Source of the DNA: Cavia porcellus
Taxonomy: Eukaryota; Chordata; Mammalia; Rodentia; Caviidae
Direction: 5' to 3'
Assembly: GCF_034190915.1 (NCBI RefSeq)
Contig: NW_026947490.1
Coordinates: 66,949,494-67,013,493, forward strand
Length of the DNA stretch: 64,000 nucleotides
Part shown: positions 1 through 11,490 of the stretch, piece after piece
Layout: the number at the start of each line of letters is the position of its first letter
Numbering within the stretch: position 1 is the first letter of the stretch
The notes under the pieces: model-generated
The model's input: the letters and a program-made list of their open reading frames with translations, nothing else
Database searches by the model: none
Told to the model about the DNA's origin: nothing
Position numbers and translations under genes: made by a program

Positions 1-719
1 AAGTAGTCCCACTTCTTTGTTCTTTTGAGAGCCTCTCTACTCCCTGCCCGGTGAAGCTCTCCCGTGCCCGCATTAAAGGTCTCCTCCTTTGTCTCCTCCT
101 TATCTTTCTAATTTTCTGTATACCGCTTCAGATTGAGGGCCAGAAATCCAGATCAGGATCCATCTTCTCCTGTCCCCTCATGAGGCTTCACTACCAGCTC
201 ACTGTAAGGAGCAGTCTCTCTCTTCACTCAGCTGCCCTGCACTTCCCATTGCTTGCTAAGTTCCAGCTGATTTGAGCTGCAGTGTCTGTTCTTCTCCACT
301 GGACTACTTTTTGTTGTTGTTTTAACCCAGTGCCAATATCTCACTTAGGTAATAATGACCACGGTAATAGAGTACAATAATTCTGATAAGGGAAATCCTC
401 TTTTCTTATTTGTTTTGTTCAGGAATGTCTCAGCTATTTTTGATGTATTGTCATTTTCTACTTGTATTTTGCTGTAAACTTCATGTTTCATGATAAAACT
501 TGTGATTTCAAGTATTGTATTTTCTCTCAGCTGTGGAATCTAGAAAGAGAGAAGGGGTAAGTGTAAAGGAAGTCTATAGGAGAAGAGAAAGGGAATACAG
601 ACGAGCAGGAAAGGGCAAGGTAGGAGCGTGAGGGAGGAAAGGATCAAAGTCTACCTGGTAATGTGTGACTATCCTAGCGCAAGCCTGTCCTGTGTGACCA
701 GTGTGTGCCAATACAAAAC
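1..719. other. unique sequence, no gene seen
   Basis: No exon, RNA gene or repeat family could be recognised here. The composition is AT-rich with a purine-rich patch around 545-640. The short open frames have no recognisable domain. Confidence 0.4.
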
Positions 720-1150
720 GCCTTGCCATTTCATTGCAAAGACATTCAATAGGTCACTGAATTTGGAGAAGACTTTCCTCATTGTTTCTTTATCTAGGTC
801 TTTTTTGATGTATATCAATGCTTTCTGAGCTTAGGTAGAAATAGTTTGAATATATTCTGAAAATGTATCCAAAGTTACTTTGCAGTTTTTCAAAAACAAA
901 AGTTAATTTTTTTGAAAAAGTAGATTTTCTAATTCTTTGTTGTTGGACACAGACATGTACAGTACAAGATGTTCAGATATTTGCTTTCTGTTAGAAATCT
1001 AGATGAGTGATTTGCTAATTCTATTATTTTTTAGAATATGTTGGGATTTCTGCACACAGAAAGTCACATTATCTGTGAATAATGCCAATTGTGTTCCTTC
1101 TTTTCCAACCCTTGGTCCTTTATTTCATTTGTTTGTCTTGTTACTCAGAA
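720..1150 (-). mobile_element. ancient L1 ORF2-derived relic
   Basis: Read on the plus strand, the segment around 1030-1140 follows the antisense of the L1 ORF2 region whose consensus reads like CATCTGCAAACAGTGACAAT and then the CTTCTTTTCCAA stretch. The upstream part (760-1000) is more diverged but keeps the same order. It is heavily mutated, with no usable frame. Boundaries are approximate. Confidence 0.45.
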
Positions 1151-3659
1151 CAGAATGTCCTTCGCAGGGTGGGTAGAAGTGAACAGAGCAGACAGCATCT
1201 GATCAGTCTCAAAGGGACAGCTTTGCACATGTCCCGCTGCATGCTAGGTGTGAGTCTGATGCTGGTAGGTCCCCTCATGGTGTTAGGCAGTCCCCCTTTT
1301 TGCATGTTTAGCTGTGACGATCATCCCCAGTAGCTGTGTCCTGCCCTGCCCAGCTGTGTGTCTCAGGAGGCCAACTCATGTGCATCATGTTACTGTGCTG
1401 CTCTGCCCACATGCAGAGGACTGTGGGAGAGGTGGGAGAGAGGAATGGTGGCCTCAGCTCTTCCTTATGGGTCATGAGTGTCTCTGGGTACAGGTTCTGG
1501 TCACCGTTCCTTCCTTGATGGTTTTGGACCTCTGAGTAACACTGGTGTCTCTAGTAGGCAGTGTATGAATCCCCAGCCCCAAGCCCCTGACCTGTGCACT
1601 GAATACTAAATTCCTGGGTGCTGTCTGCTAATGGCTCACAGCTTCTTCAGCATTTCTTTCCATGCAGTAGGCGCTGTGTCTCCTGGGAGCTTATACCAAT
1701 TGCAGTCCCCTGGAGTAGCCATCAGCCAGTGACCACCTACTGTGTGGTTTCTGAGGCCAATTCCCTTGCCGCAGAGTGTGCTGATTCTGCGGTGCAGTTT
1801 ATGGTCTGGAGCCCCCTGTGGGGTTCACCTGAGCTCCAGTGAGAGCAAGGGCATCCGCTGCCCCACCCTGCTCCTTTCCTTCCTTTCAGGATACTTCCTG
1901 AAAGTGTACCTTTAGTAAGTCACAGGTACACTAATCCCTACCTCAAGCTCTGCTTTAGGGAAACAGATCTAAGCGTGATCTGAGGGAGCAGACTCTGAGG
2001 TGGGAGCTGGGATCAGTCTATTTGTGGGCCAGTGGCCGTAGCGATTCTGCCATTGCTGGGCCCTGGTGTGCAGAGTTCACTCGGTTACAGTGTTTTTCAC
2101 CCTTATTACACTGGAATCGGATACAAACGGAAAAGATGCTCTCATTTAGACAGTTTCTCATGTGCTTTGAAACTATACCATAGGCCAAACTAATGGAAAG
2201 ACTGTGAGCTTGCAAGGCTGTGGAAAATGCTTTGAAGGAAGTGACTGTTGGGTTCAGAGCTATCAATCATCCAATTAGAAAAAGGTAGAAGTAAAAGGAT
2301 TTCCTTGGAGGCATCAACTCCACTTCCTCTAAATTTGGAGCCCATCCCATCCTGAGGGCCAGGCTCAGGGACCACTGATTAGAGGACAGAGTTTCAGAGA
2401 AGCTTGAAGCCCAGCTCTGAAAGCCTCTCAGGCCACATCAGAGCCCTCATATGGCAAAAATAGACCCTGGGAGCTTGGAATGGGGGGTGTATAGGTGTTT
2501 GGGTTGAAAAACTGTACACACTCAATTCCCTTAAACCTCTACAAGGAGGAAAGTAGCCCATTTCCTTTTTAATAGCTTCCCCGCCTTTGCCAGGACCATT
2601 CAGGAACCTTACATGAAGCACATGCTTTATGAGACAATGTTCATCTTCCTCAAGTGAGGCCTCACTTTCCCTCCTGGCCACAAGGGCACTCCCTGGGATT
2701 AAATCCTGGTGTAACCTGACCTGGAGGATGCCACACGAGCTGAGGGAGGGGAAAGATTATGCATGAAAGTATGAAGATCTGGCTAAGTGCTGGCCGGAAT
2801 CTGAACCATGTAGCTGGGTAGACCTTGTGCATGCTAGATCAGAAGGATTCTTCCCCTGCACAGCACTCCCTGGTGAGATGGCCTTGCGGATGTGGAGAAA
2901 ATTGTGTTACCTGAAGTGGGGGTGCTAACACTGTCATGGCAGACTGTGGAGGAAGGAACCCAATGAGGCAGGCCTGCTGCAGTGGATTTTCTGTGTAAAA
3001 CCAGAAAAACCAGTGGCTGCATTTGCTTTGGAAGGCCCTACAGGAAACCCTGTTTACCACGTAATGAGGACTCTGTGGTTAGGTATGCACCGGCACAGTG
3101 AGAAGCTGGCAGGGATGTTGTCTGTGGGACAGGTTACTGCTCCACAGCTGGGACTCCCCGTCGCAAAGGGGTTGGCAGGGGAAACGTTTAACCCTCACAA
3201 GCTAGGTTGGTAGAATGACTTTATGTGCAGTACACTTGGAAAAGCTCCCAAGAGAACCTCATCTACGGGGGTCAATAGAATAAACTGACCCTGGAGCAAG
3301 AGAGATGCAGCCTTCAGAGGTGTTATTCAATGCAGAGTTTCAAACCAAAGAAATTAATCATCCTAGCAGGAAGTCACATGGCTTTGTTCTGTTTCCAGGC
3401 TTGATGTAGCTCTTGGACTGAAAATTGTTGGTCTTGGAATAGCTGAAGGATAGTCCAGATCACCACAAAGAAGGCCCTGTAGCACCATGGCAATTGCATA
3501 TGGTGGGATTTTACCTAATCTTTCCTCAAAAAGGTTTACTTTGGTGGTTTGTTTTGGTCACCACGCATGGATGAAAGTTATATGCATTCCTTTTCGGACT
3601 GGTTATATGTGGCTGACTTGAGTTGACATCTGCCATCTTGCACATGTGTCAGAGTAGGG
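1151..3659. other. unique sequence, no gene seen
   Basis: I read this stretch on both strands and recognised no exon, RNA gene or repeat. The open frames are all under 100 codons, carry no domain signature and overlap one another in several frames, as expected by chance in moderately GC-rich DNA. Confidence 0.4.
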
Positions 3660-4030
3660 CTGTTTATTTGTTGCCTTTTCATTACTGGGACAAAGTACTT
3701 GACATACACAACCAAGTAGTAGACAGGAAGAAGGGCTCATTTTGGCTCACAGTTTCAGAGGCATCAGTCCATGGTTAGCTGCTCCAATTGCAAAACAATA
3801 TGGTGGAAAGACCTGGCCGAAGAAAGCTGCTCAACTCATGGCAATCAGAATCCAGAAAGAGCAAGAGAGCAAAAAAGAGGGGAAGGGGTGGGGCACAAGG
3901 ATACCCTCTTTCAGGTCACGCCTTGGCAACCACCTCTTCCATTCAAGCCCCATTGGCTCTCAATTATCAGTGAGTTAATCTGCTGATGGGTAGAGCGCTC
4001 CTGAAGTTCAGTCACCTTCCAAAGTCCTGC
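3660..4030 (-). mobile_element. MaLR-type LTR (ERVL-MaLR), antisense
   Basis: The plus strand reads as the reverse complement of a MaLR LTR. It starts with a TTTTCATTACTGGGACAAAG-like 3' end, followed by GGCTCATTTTGGCTCACAG and the TTTCAGAGGCATCAGTCCAT block. A purine-rich middle with AGAGCAAGAGAG follows. No internal retroviral region is attached, so it is probably a solo LTR. The distal end is unclear. Confidence 0.65.
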
Positions 4031-4724
4031 CTTAAATCACAGGAGAATTTTGAGGGACACTTTACATCTAAGCCATGGGCACATGGGCACATGGAAGATA
4101 GCTGGCCTTCTGAAAGGCTGAGGATAAAGAGGGCTAAGGAGGAAGAACAGAGCTGGATGAACAGGAATGGCACACACAGCACCAGCATCTTTGCCTTACA
4201 CGTTAATATCCCAAAGCATGTGCCACAGGAGAGGCAGCCGAGGAAAGAGAGTGGCTGCTTAGTGCACGCTGAGAAAGCTCTGTCTTCACCTCCCGGTGCT
4301 TAGACGTGGGCTGGGAGATTGTGGAGAGCCTAGGACTTGCGTTGGTCTCTCCTATCAGGCAGCAGGTCCACAGAGACTTAGCCGGTGGATACTTGCCAAT
4401 TTCCAGTTATGTGGTAGAAACGGACATATGAAGCAGTAGACAGCATTTTCATATTTATTTCTTCATTTTAAGAGTAAGAGCCATTGTAATAGAAAAAGTC
4501 AAATGGAAATGCTTGAAATCAAGGGGCCAGTGATGATCAGCACCACCTCAGACTTACACAGTGTAGAATAATTTTTGCCGTCACACTTCTTTGCTTCCCC
4601 AGTTTGCAGCCGGTGCAGCTTCTGAGCCAGGCGTAGCATCCTTATGAGCAGAATGAAGAGCTTAGTGTGAGGTTTGAAGCTATTGATCTGGCAGACACTG
4701 TTGCCGTTCAGTCGTCCCACTGAA
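4031..4724. other. unique sequence, no gene seen
   Basis: Nothing recognised. The longest open frame (about 105 codons from 3986) begins inside the neighbouring LTR and has no domain signature. Confidence 0.4.
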
Positions 4725-4870
4725 AGTCAGTACTGAGTGGAGTATTATTCAGCTTCAGAAAGGAAGGGAACTCTGACACATGACGTCACTTGGATGAACC
4801 TTGAAGACATGCTAAGTGAAACCCACCAGCAACAAAGAAATAGATACATTATTCCATAGTGACTTTGTTG
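4725..4870 (+). mobile_element. L1 fragment, ORF2 3' end
   Basis: The order GGAGTATTATTCAGC, then GACACATGACGTCACTTGGA, GATGAACCTTGAAGACAT and GCTAAGTGAAA is the classic sense-strand end of L1 ORF2. This is the only clear sense-orientation L1 piece in the window. The frame is broken and the fragment is short. Confidence 0.75.
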
Positions 4871-5032
4871 TGGGAGGTCTTTACATGTCAGCTGCATGAG
4901 CAATTGCTGCTTTTTATTATCCCACTACTCATTATTTTTCATTTTTAAATGATTCTTCTAGCTTAATGCTCACATTTTATAAAGCTTATTAAATTAATAT
5001 TCACATCCTTGCTTTGTCTCTCTAGTGAGGAG

Positions 5033-5035
5033 ATT

Positions 5036-5094
<59 letters not shown>
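5033..5094. repeat. (AT)n(GT)n microsatellite
   Basis: A TATATA block runs directly into about 22 GT units. It lies just 5' of a B1-related SINE pair. Confidence 0.95.
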
Positions 5095-5097
<3 letters not shown>

Positions 5098-5144
5098 CAA
5101 TTATTCCAAATAATCCGTTTCACATATTTGTTATCCTTACCAGC

Positions 5145-5425
5145 TCCTACCCTAAGGCAGGAGGATTGTTGTGAGTTCAAGACCAGTTCAAGATCAGCCT
5201 GAACTGCATAGTGAGACTCTGTTTCAAAAAGACAAAGAAACAACCCAGTAACTTGTTGGTTGGATGTGGTGTCCACATCTGTAACCCCAGCTACCATATT
5301 CAGGAGCTAGACAAAGGGGTATCAGAAGTTGAAGGTCACACTGGACAATTTAGCAAGGCCTTGTCCAGCCAGCTGAATGGCAGTGTTCTTACCTAGCATG
5401 AGTGAGGCTCATCTCCTAGGTCCAG

Positions 5426-5427
<2 letters not shown>
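5145..5427 (+). mobile_element. B1 fragment followed by a B1-dID SINE
   Basis: 5145-5240 reads like the right part of a B1 (7SL-derived) element, with GGCAGGAGGATTG and a GAGACTCTGTTTCAAAAAG tail. 5258-5367 is a second B1 unit starting GGATGTGGTGTCCACATCTG. A decayed ID-like unit (5368-5427) follows with a CCTAGCATGAGTGAGGC core. B1 followed by dID is the known dimer architecture of several non-murid rodents. Confidence 0.65.

Positions 5428-5467
<40 letters not shown>
5428..5467. repeat. (CA)n microsatellite forming a SINE tail
   Basis: About 20 CA units follow directly after the dID unit and probably grew from its A-rich tail. Confidence 0.95.
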
Positions 5468-5469
<2 letters not shown>

Positions 5470-6951
5470 CCTTCAGCATCTCCTTTCCAGTCTCAGCAAG
5501 TGCACTGCTCTAGTATAGAGAAATGCAGCTCGGGGTGGAGCTTTATTTGAGATGGTCCTTTGTCACTGAACACATCCTAACAGGTGCAGGTAGGGCTTGG
5601 TGAGGACAGGAATGAGGGCTTGCTGTCTGTCATTCCCTCTTGGACTCTCTCTATTCACAGAATGTTGGGCACAAGGTTTCAGGTAGGCCAGGCCAGGACC
5701 TCAGCTGTGGTGCTCCGTGCTCATCGGCTCCCGAAGTGCTCACCTCTCCACTGCAGTTTCCCACTTTCCTCCTGAGACCACTGGGGCTGTGGGCCTGGTC
5801 TGAGTCCTCCTCCAAAGCAAAGAAAGAAGAGGCTAGCTCTTCACGTCTTCCTGGCCCAGGCAGGCTTCTTGCAGGATGGAGCCTCGTGTTATCAGTTATG
5901 CAGCAGGTGCTCAGTAAATGCTAGCTCTCTCTGTTTGTGTAGTTTGAAGAAAAGTGTGTAGGTTTATGTGGGGGACCAGAAGGATGCGTGAGCCTGGGCT
6001 GGTTATTTGGTAAGTATTGTTCTCAGTGCCCAGGTCTAAGAGGCCAGTTCTGGTGTGCAGCTAGGTGCTCAGTGTCTTTAGATTCACCTCATGCACTTGA
6101 AAGGTCTGTGGGGAGGCAAAAAGGGGACACAACTAAAACAGTAAAGCCTCATATCATGGGCAACTGGCGCTAACTTCCTCTAGTCATGGAATGGAACAGC
6201 CTCAGGGTCGGAAACTGCGGTTCTCATCAGAGCTTGTGGTACCCTGACCTGCATTTTGTCTACTCTGATGCTTGTACAAACCCTTCTGCATTTCATCTGT
6301 GAAGTCTGGGCATGAAAGCGGACCACAGAAGTGTTTGAGAACTGGCTAGAAAGGCTGCTTGTGGCCTGATCAGATTATATTTTAGCGCACTGGGTGCTCA
6401 GAGGATTCACATGCATCTGCTTCAGGATTAACTGCTGCTGGTGTTGAACTATGTTGAGAAAAATACTCAAAAAAAGAACATTGATCACCTAAGAAACCAT
6501 ACCAAAGGCGCCAGTGGAGTTTCTTTCTTTCTTTATTAATGAAAGACACAAAGTAAGAACCAGTTCTTTAGGTGTCTAGTGAGGCCCTCTAGTGACGAGT
6601 TTTACAAATGCAGATAATTCTTGCCCCACTGGCTCTCTCATCCACACATCCCAGGGAAGGTGAGGAAATCTGCACTAGTAAAAGTACATGTGTCAGGAAG
6701 CGGGCTGCTCCACAACTCTTACTACCCGAGAGACTTTGATCTGCCTCAGCGGCAGTCTTCACTCTGGACGTTTCCCCCTCCTGCTCCTGATGTGACCTGT
6801 GTCTCCCCTCACCCCATAAAAATCCCAAGTCTCTAGTACTACTTTCTCCAGCCCAGGATACTGTGTAATCTGTGATCACCTGATCCTTCTTCTGGTCTCT
6901 GCTTAGTGGGACTGTCCTATGCATGCATCTAATTATGATGGGTTTGCTCTT
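5468..6951. other. unique sequence, no gene seen
   Basis: No gene recognised. A stretch near 6230-6350 (GATGCTTGTACAAACC, then GGACCACAGAAGTGTTTGAG) faintly recalls a MER5-type hAT-Charlie relic but is too weak to call. Confidence 0.35.
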
Positions 6952-7363
6952 TGTTATGGCTTGTATCTAGATGTCCCCCCAAAGCCTCATGCAGTCACAG
7001 GTGGAGCTTGTCGGAGGTGGTTAGATCTAGGGTGTTTGGTGCTGGGATTAAGGGTGTGATGCTGGGAGTAAAGATGCCCCTCCCTGGGTGTGGGTAGCAC
7101 CAGTCAACATGCTTACAGCCAGGATAGATTATAAAAGGAGAGAGGGGAGGCTGCTGCTTCTGCTGCTGCTTCTGCTGCTGCTTCTGCTGCTCACTGTCTC
7201 CTGCCTGCCCTGCCTTAGACTGTTTCTCTGGCCATGTCACACTGTGCTGCTGCCAAGGATTATGGACTGAAACCTCTACAAACTCTGAGCTGAAATAAAT
7301 GTCTTCTCCTTCAATTTGTGGGCATCAGGTGTTTAGTCTCAGCAATGAAAGAAAAGATACTCC
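6952..7363 (+). mobile_element. MaLR-type solo LTR
   Basis: It begins TGTTATGGCTTGTATCTAG followed by ATGTCCCCCCAAAGCC, as MaLR LTRs do. It contains a TATA-like ATAAAAG (about 7131) and an AATAAA polyadenylation signal (about 7296). It ends in GGTGTTTAGTCTCAGCAATG plus a short tail. It resembles the LTR at 9391-9766 in the same orientation. The intervening DNA holds unrelated repeats, so they look like independent solo LTRs. Confidence 0.75.
7148..7192. repeat. 12-bp tandem expansion inside the LTR
   Basis: The unit CTGCTGCTTCTG repeats about 3.5 times just downstream of the TATA-like motif. The related LTR at 9391 lacks this block. Confidence 0.85.
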
Positions 7364-7570
7364 TTTAATCCATTTTATGGCAATTTAATCTGCAGCCCAC
7401 TCCAGGACCTAAAAAGGTAAAGGAATTCATTTTTCCTTCCACTACAAGATCTAGGGGTTGAAACCAGGCAAATTCATTATTTCATTCTCATTGGTAAAAA
7501 CTAAATCACTGATTTACCACACTTGTGGAGAGCAGAATGGCAGGGGGGGGGTGCCTTTAATTTAGTAGTT

Positions 7571-7885
7571 TGTATTACGGTGCTTCCCCCTTATCCAGTT
7601 TCCCATTCCATGTTTACAGTTACGATTGACCATGACCCAAAAATATTAAATGGAAATTTCTAGAAGTAAATACAAATTTTAAATAACAATGTTATTATTA
7701 TTGTCTTTTTCATTATTAGTTGCTGTTGTAACCCTTTTAGTATAATTTAGAAACTAAACTTTATCATAGGCCTGCACATGTAGAAAAAATTTAGGTATGG
7801 CTTGGTGTGACGTGAAGTTTTTTGCAGCCTTTTTCGGTCTTGGAATATCCAAGAATAAGATAAGAAGTGGGGGCTGTTGTACTTC
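7571..7885 (+). mobile_element. Tigger/MER2-type DNA transposon relic
   Basis: The order matches the TcMar-Tigger non-autonomous MER2 type. A CCCCCTTATCCAGTTT terminal region comes first, then GTTTACAGTTACGATTGACC, then AAAATATTAAATGGAAATTT. The 3' half has TAAACTTTATCATAGGC and ends near GGTCTTGGAATATCC. It is non-coding and decayed. It is an ancient element shared by placental mammals, judged from memory of the consensus. Confidence 0.7.
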
Positions 7886-8059
7886 ATAGGATCTTAGAAA
7901 GTCAACTGACTTAAGACTTTAGCTGCCCTATTTTCTCTATGAAATATGCTTATATTTGTTCCATTTATTTGTACTTACTTCTTTAAATCAAGACTCCTGC
8001 CTTTTTTGCTGACTTTTGGCCTATTTAATCTTCCTTTCCCCCAGTAATGCCTTAAAAAA

Positions 8060-8134
8060 CACCTGAGAAGCGAATCAAAGGCTTTCCCACTGAGCTACAT
8101 CCTTAGTCATTTAAATGTTTAAAAGAATTTTGAG
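8060..8134 (-). mobile_element. B1-dID SINE, dID half (split by a younger ID)
   Basis: The plus strand carries the reverse complement of an ID-like unit, ending CCCACTGAGCTACATCC. The partner B1 half resumes at 8253, after the younger ID insertion. The last 14 bases are the left copy of that insertion's TSD. Confidence 0.65.
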
Positions 8135-8238
8135 GGGCTGGGGATTTAGCTCAGCGGCATAAGTGCTTGCCTTGCAAGCAGGCAGTCATGAGTTCGATCC
8201 CTGGTACCGATAAAAATGAAAAAGACAAAAAAAAAAAA
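8135..8238 (+). mobile_element. ID-type SINE, young, full length
   Basis: A tRNA-derived SINE starting GGGCTGGGGATTTAGCTCAG (A-box region), with B box GAGTTCGATCC and tail GATAAAAATGAAAAAGAC followed by poly(A). It is flanked by a perfect 14-bp TSD, AAAAGAATTTTGAG, at 8121-8134 and 8239-8252. It landed inside an older minus-strand B1-dID. A perfect TSD and pure A tail indicate recent L1-mediated insertion. It is not a functional tRNA gene. Confidence 0.95.
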
Positions 8239-8372
8239 AAAAGAATTTTGAGACAAGATATCCCTAAGTCACTGTATTGCCCACTCTGGGCTCGAAATTT
8301 CAATCCTCCTTCCTTAGCCTCCCAGAATGCTGGGATTATAGGTCAGTGCCACCATGCCCTGTGCCTGTTCCT
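8239..8372 (-). mobile_element. B1-dID SINE, B1 half
   Basis: The reverse complement of a B1 unit: GAGACAAGATATC, then CTGGGCTCGAAATTTCAATC, CAGAATGCTGGGATTATAGG and CAGTGCCACCATGCCC. It continues the dID half seen before 8134. Confidence 0.8.
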
Positions 8373-9054
8373 GACCCTGAACTGAGACACGCTGTGTAAG
8401 TCACGTGGCGTGGGTCCTGTGTACCAACCATTCTTCGAGCACATGACCAGGAGTGTGTGGACTCCATCACCAAGGCATTGTGGCATGGTGAGGAACAAAA
8501 GGTTAAGTCCAAAGCTTAAGGGCTTGTTCACTGGGGAAGGCCACAGTGCCGGGAGCTTTGCAGTCATGCTGTCTCCCTGGGCCAGCTTCAGATTGGGTGT
8601 TCCTGGCTTGTACAGTGCAGGGTTATTGAACAACCATGTGACAGAAGGAAAAGAGGGGGGACATCAGAGTGGGATATCTTGGTACTGTTGTTCCCAGCTG
8701 GGTAGCCTTCGCACGTGGTTGATCGTTCTCTATCTCAGGCGCCTTGGCTATGAAATGACGCTAATACTAAACTTCCAGCAGTATTGCAGAGGTCAGGAAT
8801 AAGTACCCTGCACCTGTCCGACACTCTAACAAGTGGTACTCTTGTGACGCCATGGAGTGACAGATTACAGCCCTGTTGTATTGCTGGTACTGAAGTAACT
8901 GCAAAGATTCCCATCATTAAGGTGCAGATTTTAAACAAGAGGATTGTGCGGTAGTTCACTAAGTGGGGCCACTCAGCTCATAGTCATGCTGGTTGTCATA
9001 TGACAATCCCTGTCCAAGCCATTTACAGCATTCTGGATAATGACAAGCACATTA
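8373..9054. other. unique sequence, no gene seen
   Basis: The 130-codon open frame at 8410-8802 has no recognisable domain. A 96-codon frame overlaps it on the other strand. I see no splice-site or codon pattern supporting an exon. Confidence 0.4.
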
Positions 9055-9225
9055 ACACAGGTGAGGGTCTTACCACAGGCTGGGCTGTTGCTGATCCAGG
9101 CGCTTTGATCTTTACAGTGAGCCTAAGGAGTGAGGAGCTATTATTCTGTCATGGGGCAGAACCAGAGGCACGGTGGCCCAGATTATGTGACAAGGGCCAC
9201 TCGCCAGGATCCAACTTCAATGTAT
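9055..9225 (+). mobile_element. MIR-like ancient SINE
   Basis: The order GAGCTATTATTCTGTCATGG, then CAGAACCAGAGGCACGG, then GATTATGTGACAAGGGCCAC follows the MIR core (plus sense), diverged. No TSD can be seen, as expected for its age. Confidence 0.5.
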
Positions 9226-9390
9226 TTTGCTCTCTGTTCTGATCATTGCATTCAGTAGTGCATTATGGGCTGCAGAAAGGGTATTTTCCTCTCTCCCTTT
9301 CTTTCTTCTTTCCTTCCTTCCTTCTTAAAATTAGGGCACATTTATAATAAAGAATATTGTTGTTCACTTTTGAGAATCGATTTATACATT

Positions 9391-9766
9391 GTTATGGTTT
9401 GTGTCTAGATGTCCCCCAAAGCCACATGCAGTCATAGGTGGGGCTCTTTCAGAGGTAGCTGGATCTAGAGTGTGTGACACTGAGATTGACTCTGTACAAT
9501 GGTATGACTAAAGGCAGTAGGATTAATGGTGTGAGTGCCTGAATAAAACATAAAAGACGAGAAAGAGCCTTGTCACTGTCTACTTGGCTGTTTTGCGGCC
9601 TTCTGCCTGCCATGGACTGTTTCTCCTCTGCAGTGTCTCTTGCCTTGGAGCCAGTTCATTATGGCTAAAATCTCTACAAACTTGTGAGCTAAATAAACCT
9701 TTCCTTCTGTAACTTGTGGGCGTTGGATATTTAGTCTCAGCAATGAGAAAAGTAACTAAGACACAC
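9391..9766 (+). mobile_element. MaLR-type solo LTR
   Basis: It starts TGTTATGGTTTGTGTCTAG and ATGTCCCCCAAAGCC. It carries ATAAAA motifs and an AATAAA signal (about 9690), and ends in TAGTCTCAGCAATGAG followed by AACTAAGACA. The short flanks TACAT and CACAT are compatible with a decayed 5-bp TSD. It is related to the LTR at 6952. Confidence 0.8.
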
Positions 9767-10725
9767 ATATATCTTGCTCATTTTCAATTCTTTTATCCTT
9801 TCTTTCCCATGTTTCCAAGAGTCTATCTTCTAATTTCCCATATCTTTTCTTTATTTCTTTCACTCATTCAAAGAATGTTGTATTAAACTTTCTCAATGTA
9901 TTTATATGTGGAGAAAATGGCCATCAAGTGTTGGGATTGCTTACAGTTTAAGTGACATTTACTAAGAAGTTTGAGGACTTGAAAGACCTTTGGAGAACTG
10001 CCACATGTGACCACGCTTCTCAGCTTTGTGACTGTCATTTCTATTGCCATCGGGTTGGGGACTCGTGAGTGCCACAATTTATTACTTACAAGAGGCACAC
10101 ATCTATCATGTTATTACTAATGTTATTATTAATGGCACAGTATTTACATTTGACAGTGGCTCCCAAAGAGCTTTCACCTACAAGCAGGTAAGGATTTAAA
10201 TCCTTCTCCTGCTGTGTTTTGAGAAGCATGTCAACAAATTTATCTAACAAGGGACTGCTATCTACACGTAAGGCTCCTATGTGGGGGCAGTGAAACCTGC
10301 TCCAGTGACAGCCAACTGACTTTTCCACAGGTAAACAGAGCACAGCGAACTCTGCAGCTCAGTCCTTCTGTTCTGGCTGCGGCCTCTCCTCAGGAAGTTT
10401 ATCTGAATACCCGAGTCATTGGAAATCTCCTGTTTCCGAAAGGGCCACCGCAGTTCCTCCTTCACTTCACAGGTCAGATTCAGGGTAACTCTGTGTGTCC
10501 CCCAGACTTGCCCTTCTGATGATATGCATTAGTGGAGTTGCTCATATTATTGAGATTAAGAATGAGATCACCTGACCTAGTGACAACAGAAATGAAACTC
10601 GAGCCAAGGAGCACAAGGCACAGAAAACGCTGGGGAGGGTGAGAGACCACTCTGCTCCAGAGAAAAGTCAGAGCAGGCACCTGACAGACACAAGGTGAGC
10701 TTTTCATTCCTGCACAGGGCTGTGA
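9767..10725. other. unique AT-rich sequence, no gene seen
   Basis: No repeat or exon recognised. The open frames are short and overlap one another. Confidence 0.4.
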
Positions 10726-10905
10726 AAGCCAGGCATGGTGGCTCATGCTGTAATCTCAGCATCCTGGGAGGCTGAGGCAGGAGGATCACAAATTCAAGCC
10801 CGGACTGGCAATTCAGTCACTTCATGAGACCCTGTGTCAAAACTAAAATCAACAACAACAAAAGGGCTCAATATAAAGCCCTGGGTTCCATTCCCTGTAG
10901 GCAAA
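10726..10905 (+). mobile_element. B1-dID SINE
   Basis: The B1 unit (10726-10848) has GCCAGGCATGGTGGCTCATG, then CATCCTGGGAGGCTGAGGCA and GAGACCCTGTGTCAAAACTA. After an AACAACAACAA linker comes a degraded dID with AAAGCCCTGGGTTCCATTCC. Confidence 0.85.
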
Positions 10906-11452
10906 GAAGGAAGGAGAGCTAGAGAGAGAGCAAGCGAGGAGGAGGAGTCTGGGAGTCTTCCACTGGCCCTGCTGGGCACAGTCTTCTGAGGTGCCCTGCT
11001 CTTGTGCACACACTCTGTCTGTGAGGAAGGGTGGCTGCATGCCTTCTAGGTGCTCGGTCCTGCACAGACACCACGCCTCCTGCTAAGCATGAGTCACAGA
11101 GGTGCTAAGCAGACACGAGTGGGTGCAGATAGAAGGAAATATAATCACGGTTTTAACAAGAAAGTTGCTACAGACCCTAGAGTTCTTTTGCCCTCTGACC
11201 TTTTTGGTGACCCCCAACTGTTTTGTCTTCTCATCTAGTCTAGAATTTGGGGGCTTCCACATGTGAGATTTGGGTTGTCCCTAAAGGGTTGGACACTGAT
11301 CTCTGACCTGAGGTACAGCTCATCATGAAAACAGAAGCTGATGATTCACAGAGTGACCAGCACAGGGAGGAGAGGGTAGGCTGTGATCTCTGTTCAAGAA
11401 CACAGTGACGTCTATTGACCACCCACCAGGGAGAGCTGGGTCTTTCTGCAGC

Positions 11453-11490
<38 letters not shown>

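Noticed and set aside
8135..8210. tRNA-like sequence with A and B box
   Set aside because: It is the head of an ID SINE with a TSD and poly(A) tail; several near-identical dispersed copies exist, so it is not a tRNA gene.
6952..9766. Two similar MaLR LTRs as a complete provirus
   Set aside because: The intervening 2 kb contains a Tigger-like relic, SINEs and a MIR rather than internal retroviral sequence, and no common 5-bp target duplication is seen.
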